Of a DNA stretch of 10,369 nt, positions 1 to 8,567 are shown in pieces. The number at the start of each line of letters is the position of its first letter. The stretch's first letter is position 1. The stretch is from Chromera velia (taxonomy: Eukaryota > Sar > Chromeraceae): NCBI GenBank assembly GCA_018398765.1, contig JAHBMJ010005726.1, positions 57,996 to 68,364 on the forward strand. The letters are read 5' to 3'. The position numbers and the translations under genes are program-made. Under the pieces are notes generated by a model, which was not told where the DNA came from, searched no databases, and worked only from the letters and a program-made list of their open reading frames with translations.

Positions 1-28
1 CCCCTTGTTCCTCCTCTCTTCTGTCCTT

Positions 29-2686
29 TCACCCGTTGAGAGTGGCCATGGTGATCAGAGGGTTCTCCTCAGAGCTGAAGAGCTTGAAGTTGTACTTCTG
101 CGCCAGCTTGAGCATGCCTCCGTTCTCAGAGAGGATTTCCATCGACAGACGCCGAATGCTCTCACCCTCCATCACGCTGACGGCCTTCTTGACCAAGTAA
201 TCACCCAAGCCCTGTCTCTGGAAGTCGTCTCGGACTGCGAGCTTGATCTCCGCATTCGAAGCGTCGATGGGGGACCTGACCGAAAGATTTGTTCAGCAAG
301 GGAAGGGAAGGGAAGGGAAGAAGAAGAATTATCCCGTGATTGTAAATTTGTGCCATGTTTCTAGCGGTTCTGTTGTCATTTACGACTAGCAAATGGAGCG
401 AAGGCGCATGCAGTGCCTCATCTGAAGAAGAGACGGATTGAAGAAGGAACGACACAAAGGGGTACCGTACCTACCGCCTTTTGTTCATGCAGTCACTCAA
501 CCCTCATTCCATCTACGCTCTCCTTCCTTCTGCATTTCCCCTGCCCTCCAAATGCGCTCACGCGAGCTGTCTCTCTCATACGCGTGAACGGTTGCGATTC
601 CAGGTGCCAACAGAAAACCGAAAAAAAGTATGCGTGCACATTCCAACTCAAGAAAACCGCCCAAATGCCTACTGGAGCCTCAAGACATTGCTGCATGGCA
701 CATGAACTTTGTGGCCAACAAGCAACAATTATTTCAACTTTTTTGCATTGCCACATCATTCATGCACAAACACACACACACCACCCAAAGACCCACCCTC
801 ACCCACTCACTCCCTAAATTACTGACCGGATGATACGAAGGATTGCGATCATTGCCCCCACGTCCTTGCCCTCCTCCACGAAGACCCCGAAGTTCAGGTG
901 ACGATCGAAGTCCGCACACACCGCCTTCACCATCACGCTGTGGGCCGTGCGGTGCTCTAAAGAGACGGGACCCAGGTACCGTTGGCGGACCTGAAACGAA
1001 GAGAGGGAATCAATCAGTCGATCAATCAGAAAAGGAAGGGAAAAGAGAGAAACGCACGCCATGTTCTTTTCTTCGCACTTTGCATGGCCTGATTGATCCA
1101 CAAATCGGTCCACGGAGGGAGGACTCGAGACAGACCAGGCGGATGGGATTCATCCCCAGACAGGACGAGAAACACAGAAACAAAAAGAGACAGGAATGAA
1201 AGCTTCACTTTCACGACGGACCGATACACATGCTTCTCATGCGCAGAAAGGGGCAAGCGTCCAATCAGCTGAATTTGCATTCGACATTTGGATGACCTCC
1301 TCTTCCCTCTCACGATACACGCGTGACCCCAATCAAAAAACGTCTATTCCCTTCCACCCGCTATCCCTTACTGCCTCAAACACACTGTCTCACTGACGGA
1401 CTGACCGAGTACGATGAGAGCATCTGGTGCAACTTCCTCAGAGCGTATTCATCCTCTGCCCTCAGAGGACGAACGATGACCTGGGTCTTCTTGTCCTTCA
1501 GGGTGATGTGACGATCCACGTACTCCTCGGGGTAGGGCCTGATGGCCAACTTGGACCTCTCCGCACCCACAGGCTTCACCGTGATGCGCGCATCCAGCGC
1601 GATCACTGCCTTGGGGGATGCGAGAACGGGGTTCATGTCACACTCTCCCATCAGGTCGGACAGACACACCGTCATCTCACTGAACGCAACGAGGAGATCT
1701 TCCAGAGCAGGGATGTCCACTGCCTCTGCACCTCGGACTCCCTTGAGGGCAGTGAAGATCTTTGTGCCCTCCATCATTCTGCGAGCAGCGTTCAGAGACA
1801 GGGGGGGCACACCCAGACACCTGTCCTTGAAGACCTCCACCAGCGTCCCCCCACTCCCGAAGATGACCAGAGGACCGAACTGAACGTCCTCTGCAGCCCC
1901 GATGATGAGCTCGTAGGCGCCTCTGCCGAGGTCCTTCAGGTTCTCCATCTTCTGGACGGTCACGCCGAGGAAGTCGCCCTCCTTGGCGTTCGGCAGAGCG
2001 GCAATCGTCTGGAGGGAAGGGGGGGATAGAGAGGGGGAGGTGTCACAGAGGGTGTGTGTGCATGAGTACACAGAAGGAATGTTAGCAGGGAGGGGCAAGG
2101 GGGGCTTGTGGGCAGAGAGACGACCAGAAGAGACGCATAGTGACAGAGGTGACAGAGAGAGACAAAAGAAACAGACAGATAGAAAGACAGACAGACACAC
2201 AGAAAGACAGACCGACCAACCGACCAACAGACGTGGAAATGCAGAAAGCGAACAGGAATGTGAGAAAAAAGCAGACATTGAAGCTGGCAGAGACGTGCAC
2301 ACATCCACTTAATTCCCCTGCGGGAAAAATCACCAAATAAATCACTCTCGCCCTTGTTGACTGACCTTCTTCATTTCCTCGAAAGCCTTTCTCACACACG
2401 TGGCAGTCTGGAGGTTCAGCTTCACTCCCCCCACATCTGATTTGTGTGTGATGGTGTTGGAGTGCAGTTTGATGACCACAGGGAAGCCGATGTCCTCCGC
2501 CTGTTTGGCTGCCTCCTCGGGTGTCTCTGCGAGTTCTGTTCTGACCGTGTTGATGCCGAACAGTGAGAGGACCTTCTTGGACTCATACTCGGACAGCACC
2601 TCTCTGCCCTCCTTCTGGGCCTTGAGCATCACCTGCTTGGCCTCCTTGCGCATCGCCATCGCCTCCTGGGAGAGGTGGAGGTCGAT

Positions 2687-2736
<50 letters not shown>

Positions 2737-2745
2737 GGAGGGAGG

Positions 2746-2789
<44 letters not shown>

Positions 2790-2970
2790 TAGAGAGGGAG
2801 GGAGGGAGAGAGAGAGAGAGAGAGAGCAGAGAAGGGAGGGAAAGGGATAGGAGAAACGCAAGGAGAAGACAACGAAAGATTGATTTGTTCGAACGAGGAA
2901 ACCAAAAAGAACAGGGAAACTAGCCGTGCCCGTAAGTCTCAAAATCGGCGTCAGTCCATAAAGCTTTCGC

Positions 2971-3006
<36 letters not shown>

Positions 3007-5155
3007 GGAGAGAGTGAGAGTGAGAGAGAGAGCAAGATCAATGGCACGACCCCATAGCCCTCCCTCCTCACCTGTCTGTCTCCCACTGGAGTTTCGTACA
3101 TCAGGTCAAGGTCCTTCGTTCTCTGCCAGATCTTTGCAAACGCCTTGCAGGCAGAGTCGGGGTGGTCAAACACCGGGATGCCGGCCTCGTTGAGAATCTG
3201 ACGACCCTCTGCAACTGCCTCCCCCCCCATCCACGCAGCCAGTACTGGAATCTGCTTCCCTGCCTGTGTAGCCAGAGGAGACGCAGCCTCTCCCCTAACG
3301 TCTCTGACGGCATCGGCAAGGAACACTGCAGTAGTGGTGCAGTCGGTCATGTCCTGGGGGGACAAGACGACAACCACGGCATCAGCGTTCGGGTCTCTCA
3401 GAGCAACACGGAGCGTCTGAGCGTATCTGTCGGGGGGGGCGTCTCCCAGGATGTCCAGGGGGTTGCCGTGGGACCATGCGGAGGGGAGGAACTTATCCAG
3501 TTCCTTCAGGGTGGCATCTTCCAGCTGTGCAAGCTCAACACCGTGCTCGCAGCAGGCATCGGTTGCCAACACCCCCGGCCCCCCTGCGTTGGTAATGATC
3601 ATCACGCGGGGGCCCTCGGGTTTCGGCTGCTTGCCCAACACCAGGGCGCAGTCGAACAGCTCACCGATCGAGTTCACGCGCAAAACCCCCACACGCGCCA
3701 TCGCAGCCTCAAACGCGTCATGAGAACCTGCGAGTGACCCTGTGTGAGAGACCGCGGCTGCGGCTGCTGCCTGTGTACGGCCTGCTTTGAGGACAATGAC
3801 GGGTTTGGTGAATGCCACTTCCTTGGCGGCGGAGAGGAACGCTCTGGCATCCCCGATCGTCTCCATATACACCAAAATGGCGTGAGTGTTCGGATCATGA
3901 CCGAGGGAGTTGATCAAATCACCAAAGTTCACATCAGCCATCGACCCTATGGAGACGAAGGCGGAGAACCCGATCTTCTCCTTGAAGGACCAGTCGAGCA
4001 CTGCAGTACAGAGCGCACCGGACTGGCTGATGAAAGCCAAGTTGCCCGGATTGGCCATCTTGGAAGCGAAGGTGGCGTTCAGACCGTGGTGAGGGTTCAT
4101 CACTCCGAGGCAGTTGGGTCCAATGATTCTCACTTGGTGCTCGAGGACCTTCCTTCCCTTCTCGTCGATCTTCCATACTTTGGCGTTCTCGAGAACATCC
4201 TGCTCCATCTGAATCCCCTCAGGCCCAATCTCTTTGAACCCTGCAGAGAGACAACACAAAAAAACCACATGAGGAGTTTGTCTCTCGTTTCATCTTTTTT
4301 CATTTTCTTCACTGACAGCTGAATGCCCTTCGACTCGGTGGCTTTCTGAGTTTTGCAGAGACTCGGTCAGTTACCCAGTCAGTTACATAATCACACACAA
4401 ATACAGCACGCGTCATGAAGATGCATAGAGCCACACTGAACCGGAGGTCTCCTCAGAGAAGTGCAACAGAACACAGGGTCAACCGTCAAGATACCGACGC
4501 AGAGACGCTATGACAGGACCGTAGAAGGTGACGTGAGGGCAGTAGAGCTGAAGGTACAATGCTGACTAGATTCACGCAGAGTCACTTTGGAAATGTATCA
4601 AACATAATGAAATTAGCACGAAATCGGAGGGAGAACAACTACCCTTGGTGGTGGTTGAAGAGACTGCAAAAGTGGGACGGACTCGCACGAACGAACAAGC
4701 AGCCCCAGCAACAGTGCGAACTTCACCACTCGGCTTGAAAATACAGAATGGGCAGAATAGAGAAGCTCCAATTTAGCGGACGTACCAGCAGAGATGATGA
4801 TGGCAGAGAGAGCCCTCAACTCAGCGCACTGTTTGATGATGCCGGGAACAGTCTTGGCAGGTGTGACAACCACCACCAAGTCAAGAGGGTGAGGGATGGA
4901 CTGTAGGTCGGGGTAGCATGGGAGCTGCAGGCAGGTCTTTCTGGTCGGATTGACAGGAAAGACTGTGAACCTGAAGTTCACGCTGAAATTTCCGTTGATG
5001 AGATTCTTCACGAGAGTGTACCCGACGGAGCCGGCTCTCTCGGTAGCTCCGACCACAGCGACGGTCTTTGGAGTGAACAGCGCTGTGAGGCCGGTGTTCC
5101 TGTGGGAAAGGTAATCCTGAGAAGGATCGAAAGTTTGGCACTTGGAGAAAGACAT
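29..5155 (-). CDS. ADP-forming acyl/acetyl-CoA synthetase fused to GNAT acetyltransferase (Pat-like), 6 exons
   Basis: I join exons 5155-4786, 4240-3072, 2686-2366, 2008-1406, 990-827 and 275-29 (2,874 nt, 957 aa, TGA stop at 31-29). All introns are GT-AG and every junction keeps the frame. The start is fixed by a TGA three codons upstream, with A at -3. Residues about 25-150 form a CoA-binding Rossmann domain ([12 protein letters not shown]). Residues 165-480 are the ligase-CoA region, with ISQSGA and SHTGSLAG; His289 (codon 3746-3744) is the expected phosphohistidine. Residues 514-760 are ATP-grasp ([26 protein letters not shown]). Residues 796-957 are GNAT, with the acetyl-CoA loop Q895-R-Q-G-L-G900 and Glu885 in the conserved acidic position. 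Family members make acetyl-CoA from acetate, ATP and CoA, or run in reverse to make ATP. Pat proteins acetylate lysines, for example on acetyl-CoA synthetases. No targeting peptide is evident, so it is probably cytosolic. A bacterial origin followed by intron gain is my inference. Substrate is unproven. Confidence 0.93.
276..826 (-). other. Intron 5 (phase 2) inside the GNAT domain
   Basis: The donor is ATCCG|GTCAGT and the acceptor is TTTCGGTCAG|GTCC. Splicing completes an Arg codon and joins ILRIIR to [17 protein letters not shown]. The intron is 551 nt. It holds a short (GGGAA)4 tract on the plus strand at about 300-320 and a small (CA)n run near 770-781. I see no gene in it. Confidence 0.85.
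991..1405 (-). other. Intron 4 (phase 0), linking ATP-grasp/GNAT exons
   Basis: The donor is TACTCG|GTCAGT and the acceptor is TTCGTTTCAG|GTC. Joining gives [14 protein letters not shown], which follows the usual start of the GNAT domain in Pat-like proteins. It is 415 nt long, without a gene or a strong repeat. Confidence 0.87.
2009..2365 (-). other. Intron 3 (phase 0) with degenerate GACA repeats
   Basis: The donor is AAGAAG|GTCAGT and the acceptor is CCTTCCCTCCAG|ACG. Joining gives [13 protein letters not shown], continuous with the ATP-grasp domain. The intron holds an imperfect GACA/GACC tetranucleotide tract on the plus strand at about 2159-2232. The open frames through it are low complexity and I reject them as coding. 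Confidence 0.88.
2690..2826. repeat. Compound microsatellite (CA)n(GA)n in intron 2
   Basis: About 14 CA units (2690-2718) run into imperfect GA repeats with GGGA interruptions up to about 2826. It abuts the acceptor of exon 3, whose first base is 2686. Confidence 0.97.
2973..3033. repeat. Compound microsatellite (CA)n(GA)n in intron 2, second copy
   Basis: CA repeats run from 2973 to 3004, followed by GGGG and then interrupted GA repeats. The order and strand match the neighbouring tract. Confidence 0.95.
4241..4785 (-). other. Intron 1 of the synthetase-GNAT gene (phase 1)
   Basis: The donor is GCTG|GTACGT and the acceptor is CTCTCTGCAG|GG. Splicing rebuilds a Gly codon, giving [12 protein letters not shown], which matches the conserved path of the CoA-binding domain. 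The intron is 545 nt of unremarkable mixed sequence. The reading frame runs on past the donor to about 4613, but that stretch loses family similarity. I see no other gene inside it. Confidence 0.9.
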
Positions 5156-5486
5156 TTTCCCTCAAATCTCCAATTAAATCAATTCCTTGCTGTGTCTTCA
5201 ACCTCCAACAGTTGAAGTTAATTCTCTTCTAACTGCGGGGATTCTCTGGTGAAAGAGTGGAAATGTTGTCAAAAGTTAACAGCCGGAGAAACCTTCGTCA
5301 CTCGTACGCTTTCGTTTCAAGCAGTTTGTGTGGGTGAAGCTATACATAGCAGTGTAGAAAAACGTCAGAGAGCCACTCGGTCCTATCCGAGAAGTTACAC
5401 GCCCATCATTTGCTTTCATCTGCAGGGGGAAGATGGGGGAAGGACGGAAAAACGATCGACGGATGACAAAACCCGGCCCGAAAAAA

Positions 5487-5527
5487 CGCGCGCGGCTGGC
5501 GCATCATGCACGCGCGGTCGCGCGCGC
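5487..5527. repeat. Alternating CG repeats (possible Z-DNA former)
   Basis: CGCGCGCG at 5487-5494, CGCGCG at 5511-5516 and a 9-base CG run at 5519-5527 lie within 41 bp. Nothing comparable occurs elsewhere in the window. Confidence 0.7.
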
Positions 5528-5658
5528 ACTTGGAGATCTGGCTCGGAATCTTAATTGAGAGTTGCATGTTAAAGACAAGGCACTCGATCAACTCGCGTGC
5601 ATGCAGGTTCCATGCATGGGGATGTATCGGTCGTCTGCATGCCATTGCAGTACATGCA
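5505..5658. promoter_or_regulatory. Cluster of six TGCATG/CATGCA motifs
   Basis: Hexamers lie at 5505-5510, 5563-5568, 5598-5605 (full TGCATGCA), 5611-5618 (CATGCATG), 5636-5641 and 5653-5658. Chance would give well under one in this length. TGCATGCA is a known target of ApiAP2 transcription factors in apicomplexans. That these sites bind such a factor here is inference. The cluster sits about 315-470 bp upstream of the surface-protein start. Confidence 0.45.
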
Positions 5659-5974
5659 TCCATGGTTCTTCTTTCCAAATGTGAAGGTCACTTCAAACTT
5701 TAAGTTCAAAGTCAAACGCACTTCTGGAAGACTGACTTTGTGTGTGTACAAAAAAAAGAAGAAGAGCGACAGGAAGGAACGAATTGACTGCCTTGATGTA
5801 TATGGCGGTCTACTCGACGCTGACTGGCAGAGAGACACGGCTCTCCACCCAAGACCTCCAGACGACAAGGTAGACCGAATTGCCAGGAGTCCCGCAGCTT
5901 TCACCTGCTGGATCGGAAAGGAAGGTTGAGAACACTACGGAACGGATAAAGAATCGACGAGAAAACTTGTTCAG

Positions 5975-7057
5975 ATGAATCAACTCGTTGGCAGCTGGAT
6001 TCTGTTTTTATGTCTTTCGTCAACGCACATGCTCTCTGTTTCCATTTCAATGGAAGAAGTCCTTCGGGACAAGGACTCACCAAGGCTGTGCAAGACAACC
6101 CTCATACCAGAATACGCACTGAAAAAAGGTGAGGAGAGTCAATGTGCGAAAGTGGTTCTCGAAAAAGGGTGCGATGGCAAAGCCCCAGGAAGCGAGTGCG
6201 ACACCTCGGTAACGGTTGGTGCAGCAGAGACCTGCATTTCTGTGGAGGAAAACCCCGAGATCTGTTTCTGTCGAAATCTCGAGAACCTGGCAGAACAGAA
6301 CAAGGAGAGGGCAGTACAGCAGCACTCCCTTCCTTTGAGTGGCCTCGCACACTCCTGTCAACTCGATAAGTCACTCACGTGCGAGTCTACGTTGGTCCCT
6401 CACACGGTGACCCGCCTTGACGGGGACAAATCTTGTCATGTTGTGAGCGTGATCGAGAGCTGTGATGGCAAAAATCCCGCTGACAGCTGCGACACGTCGG
6501 TGACTGCGGGGGCAGAAGAGAAGTGCTTCGGGAGTCTTGAGAGCCCAGGGGTGTGCTTTTGCCGTCATCCGAAGAATGTTCCACCCCACACAGAAAAGAC
6601 CGCATTCGGATCGGTGAGCGAGTTAGGGAAGTCGAACTGTGAGATTTCGTCTTCTGAGGAGAATGTCTGCATGACTACCCTTGCGCCAGCAATGGCCAAA
6701 AGCATAGACACGGGGTTTTGCGTCAATGTGATGATCAAAGAAGACTGTGCAGGGCAGAAACCGGGGGATAGTTGTAACACCTCCGTGTCAGAGGGCGCAG
6801 AGGAGCGGTGCTACGCGTCGAGTGAGTCTCCCTCAACTTGTTTTTGCAGAAATCCCAAGAATCTGAAGGACGTCGACGACTCAGCACCCATGACGGTTCT
6901 CGCCAAGTCGTCTTGTGAAGTTGGTGCACAAACCTCCGGAACACCAGAAAACAACCAAAAGAAGGAAAGTAGAGCTGCAGCGCTGTTTCCGCTTTCTCCA
7001 CTTACATCCCTTTCCCTTCCCCTATTCAGCATCCTTTTGCCCTTTGCGTTTCAATAA
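5975..7057 (+). CDS. Secreted, probably GPI-anchored protein with three 8-cysteine repeats
   Basis: A single uninterrupted 360-residue frame. Residues 1-23 form a hydrophobic signal peptide. Three modules follow, at Cys39-Cys128, Cys136-Cys222 and Cys232-Cys314. Each has the spacing C-x(16-17)-C-x8-C-x8-C-x11-C-x9-C-F-C-x(22-28)-C, with shared elements TTL/STL, C(D/N)TSV, GA(A/E)E and CFCR. All 24 cysteines after the signal fall in this pattern, so all could be paired. Residues 337-360 are hydrophobic and end at the stop, preceded by a polar stretch with small residues (S332, A334-A336), as expected for GPI attachment. It is therefore probably an outer-surface or vesicle protein, perhaps adhesive or structural. 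I do not recognise the module: it is not a standard EGF or Kazal spacing. It is transcribed away from the synthetase gene. Confidence 0.88.
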   Translation: MNQLVGSWILFLCLSSTHMLSVSISMEEVLRDKDSPRLCKTTLIPEYALKKGEESQCAKVVLEKGCDGKAPGSECDTSVTVGAAETCISVEENPEICFCRNLENLAEQNKERAVQQHSLPLSGLAHSCQLDKSLTCESTLVPHTVTRLDGDKSCHVVSVIESCDGKNPADSCDTSVTAGAEEKCFGSLESPGVCFCRHPKNVPPHTEKTAFGSVSELGKSNCEISSSEENVCMTTLAPAMAKSIDTGFCVNVMIKEDCAGQKPGDSCNTSVSEGAEERCYASSESPSTCFCRNPKNLKDVDDSAPMTVLAKSSCEVGAQTSGTPENNQKKESRAAALFPLSPLTSLSLPLFSILLPFAFQ

Positions 7058-7058
7058 A
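7053..7058 (+). terminator. AATAAA polyadenylation signal overlapping the stop codon
   Basis: The hexamer AATAAA contains the TAA stop (7055-7057) of the cysteine-rich surface-protein gene. Use as a poly(A) signal is inferred from the match and position alone. Confidence 0.45.
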
Positions 7059-7225
7059 GAGAAAAAGGACCATAAACGAGAAGAAGAGTGCAAGAAGACC
7101 TCAATTGTGCCTCCCAGGTCGAAAGGAACTGTCTAAGAGATACGCCTCAGGCTTTTTGAACCTAAATTGGAAAGTCAGTGTACGATCAAAGATGGAATGT
7201 CGAGCGAGTTATGCGCAAACAAATA

Positions 7226-7464
<239 letters not shown>

Positions 7465-7479
7465 TGAAATCGTTAAGCC

Positions 7480-8200
7480 TTTGTGTTTTTTACTTTTTTT
7501 TTCTTTCCAAAAACATGCACTATCATATATTCCATTAATTGTAATTTTCTTTCAGTTTCATAAAGTTTGATTTAGTCTGTGCTGCATGGAATTATTAATT
7601 GAATTGTATCATAAAGTGTTCAAGTTTCATATGTAATGGTCGAACTTTCGTATTTTAGTTTATATTAAGGAGTATAAAAGAGATACTGCAATACTTAAAA
7701 GAAATACTTTAGTCATCATTCTTTGTCATATTGATACTTACGATACATGTTATAGGTTATCAATTTTTTAAAATTTGTACCTTTATTTTTTTGAAACATA
7801 AAAAACTAAAGGTTTTAAGTTTATTTTTAGAGTAAAAACCGCTGATGTCATTTAAATTTTTGTTAGTTTTTGTTGAAGCGGTAAAACAGTGTTAATATCA
7901 AAATGATCCGAAATTTGAATCTTTATAAAAAAATGTTTTAATTATTGATTATATTAGACTCGTTTCATCTTCTCTGCAGAGTTGCAGCCTAAACAAAAAA
8001 ATATGTTGTCACTGGTTATCATAATTGATTGGGATGAAAAGTCTAGATAAGTAGATCGAGAGATGCATTTACTGTTAAACTGTTTATTGATTGGATCTTA
8101 AGACTGGGAAGTGTGTTACCAAATATGCTTTTATAGTGTTTCGTGTCATTACTGTCGTGCCTCACCCTAAAACATGCCGTTCCCATGTATGAAAAGGTTG
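7480..8200. other. AT-rich gene-free stretch
   Basis: About 720 bp of strongly AT-rich DNA with many homopolymer A and T runs. No long frame, RNA gene or clear repeat unit is seen. Base composition differs sharply from the left part of the window. Confidence 0.75.
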
Positions 8201-8227
8201 TTGTGATCGTGGATTTCACGAATTCTT

Positions 8228-8566
8228 ATGCACGAATGCCACCGAAACAATTTAGCTAAATTCAGCTCGCCGCATTGCTCGGCTTTTTTGACTCGATCAT
8301 GTTTGGTCGGCACCTCTGCACGTATATGTATTGCAACAATACGGATCACCTTGATGTTTTCCATCTCTGTGATAGCACTGCATTTTGCCAAGCATTGCGC
8401 CTTCTCACGCTGGAGCAAGCCAGTTCTCAAACATTGGATCCTCCCTGCTTCTGCCCTTTTCCTGCTAGTGCTTCTCTTACCTGAGCTTTGCGGCTTCAGG
8501 AAGTACACCCAAGATGTCAGTGAGCTATGGATTATTCTATTCTTCTGTTTATTTCTAGCTTCATGT
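8228..8566. other. Unassigned higher-GC segment upstream of the MYND relic
   Basis: GC content rises again here. Open frames of about 70-115 codons exist on both strands. One plus frame (8260-8481) reads somewhat protein-like and is rich in Cys, His and Asp. Another (8228-8575) is hydrophobic. None has a recognised motif, so I make no gene call. Splice-like signals occur: GTCAGTGAGC at about 8516 and TTTATTTCTAG ending at 8558. These could bound a 43-nt intron of the decayed gene that follows. Confidence 0.3.
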
Positions 8567-8567
8567 C

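Larger units (their letters stand above)
2687..3071 (-). other. Intron 2 (phase 0), filled with (CA)n and (GA)n microsatellites
   Basis: The donor is GACAG|GTGAGG and the acceptor is ...TGTGTGCAG|ATC. Most of this 385-nt intron is two compound microsatellites, at 2690-2826 and 2973-3033. On the coding strand the first one supplies the whole acceptor region: a long CT-rich tract, then about 14 TG units, then CAG. It separates the ligase half of the protein from the ATP-grasp half. The read-through frames across the repeats encode only low-complexity peptides and are not coding. Confidence 0.88.
5156..5974. promoter_or_regulatory. Divergent intergenic region between two head-to-head genes
   Basis: This 819-bp stretch separates the start codons of the synthetase gene (minus) and the surface-protein gene (plus), so it must hold the 5' leaders and promoters of both. 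I see no confident TATA box and no conserved coding frame. The short open frames here have no family features. The notable content is the CG-rich patch at 5487-5527 and the TGCATG cluster at 5505-5658, annotated separately. Confidence 0.6.

Noticed and set aside
1427-2029. Long plus-strand open frame of about 200 codons opposite exon 4
   Set aside because: It lies antisense to the conserved ATP-grasp exon and has no motif of its own; it is a shadow of the coding frame. The same holds for the frames at 3162-3737 and 3744-4322 opposite exon 2.
2082-2399. Open frames through intron 3 rich in Ser, Leu, Cys and Val
   Set aside because: Their composition comes from the GACA-type repeat, and they interrupt the well-supported exon 3-exon 4 junction.
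5569-5929. Overlapping open frames of about 110 codons on both strands in the intergenic region
   Set aside because: They lack domain features and overlap the TGCATG cluster.
8167-8508. Minus-strand frame of 113 codons
   Set aside because: There is no recognised motif, and it overlaps competing plus-strand frames. A GTAAGAG donor-like site on the minus strand near 8480 is not enough for a gene call.
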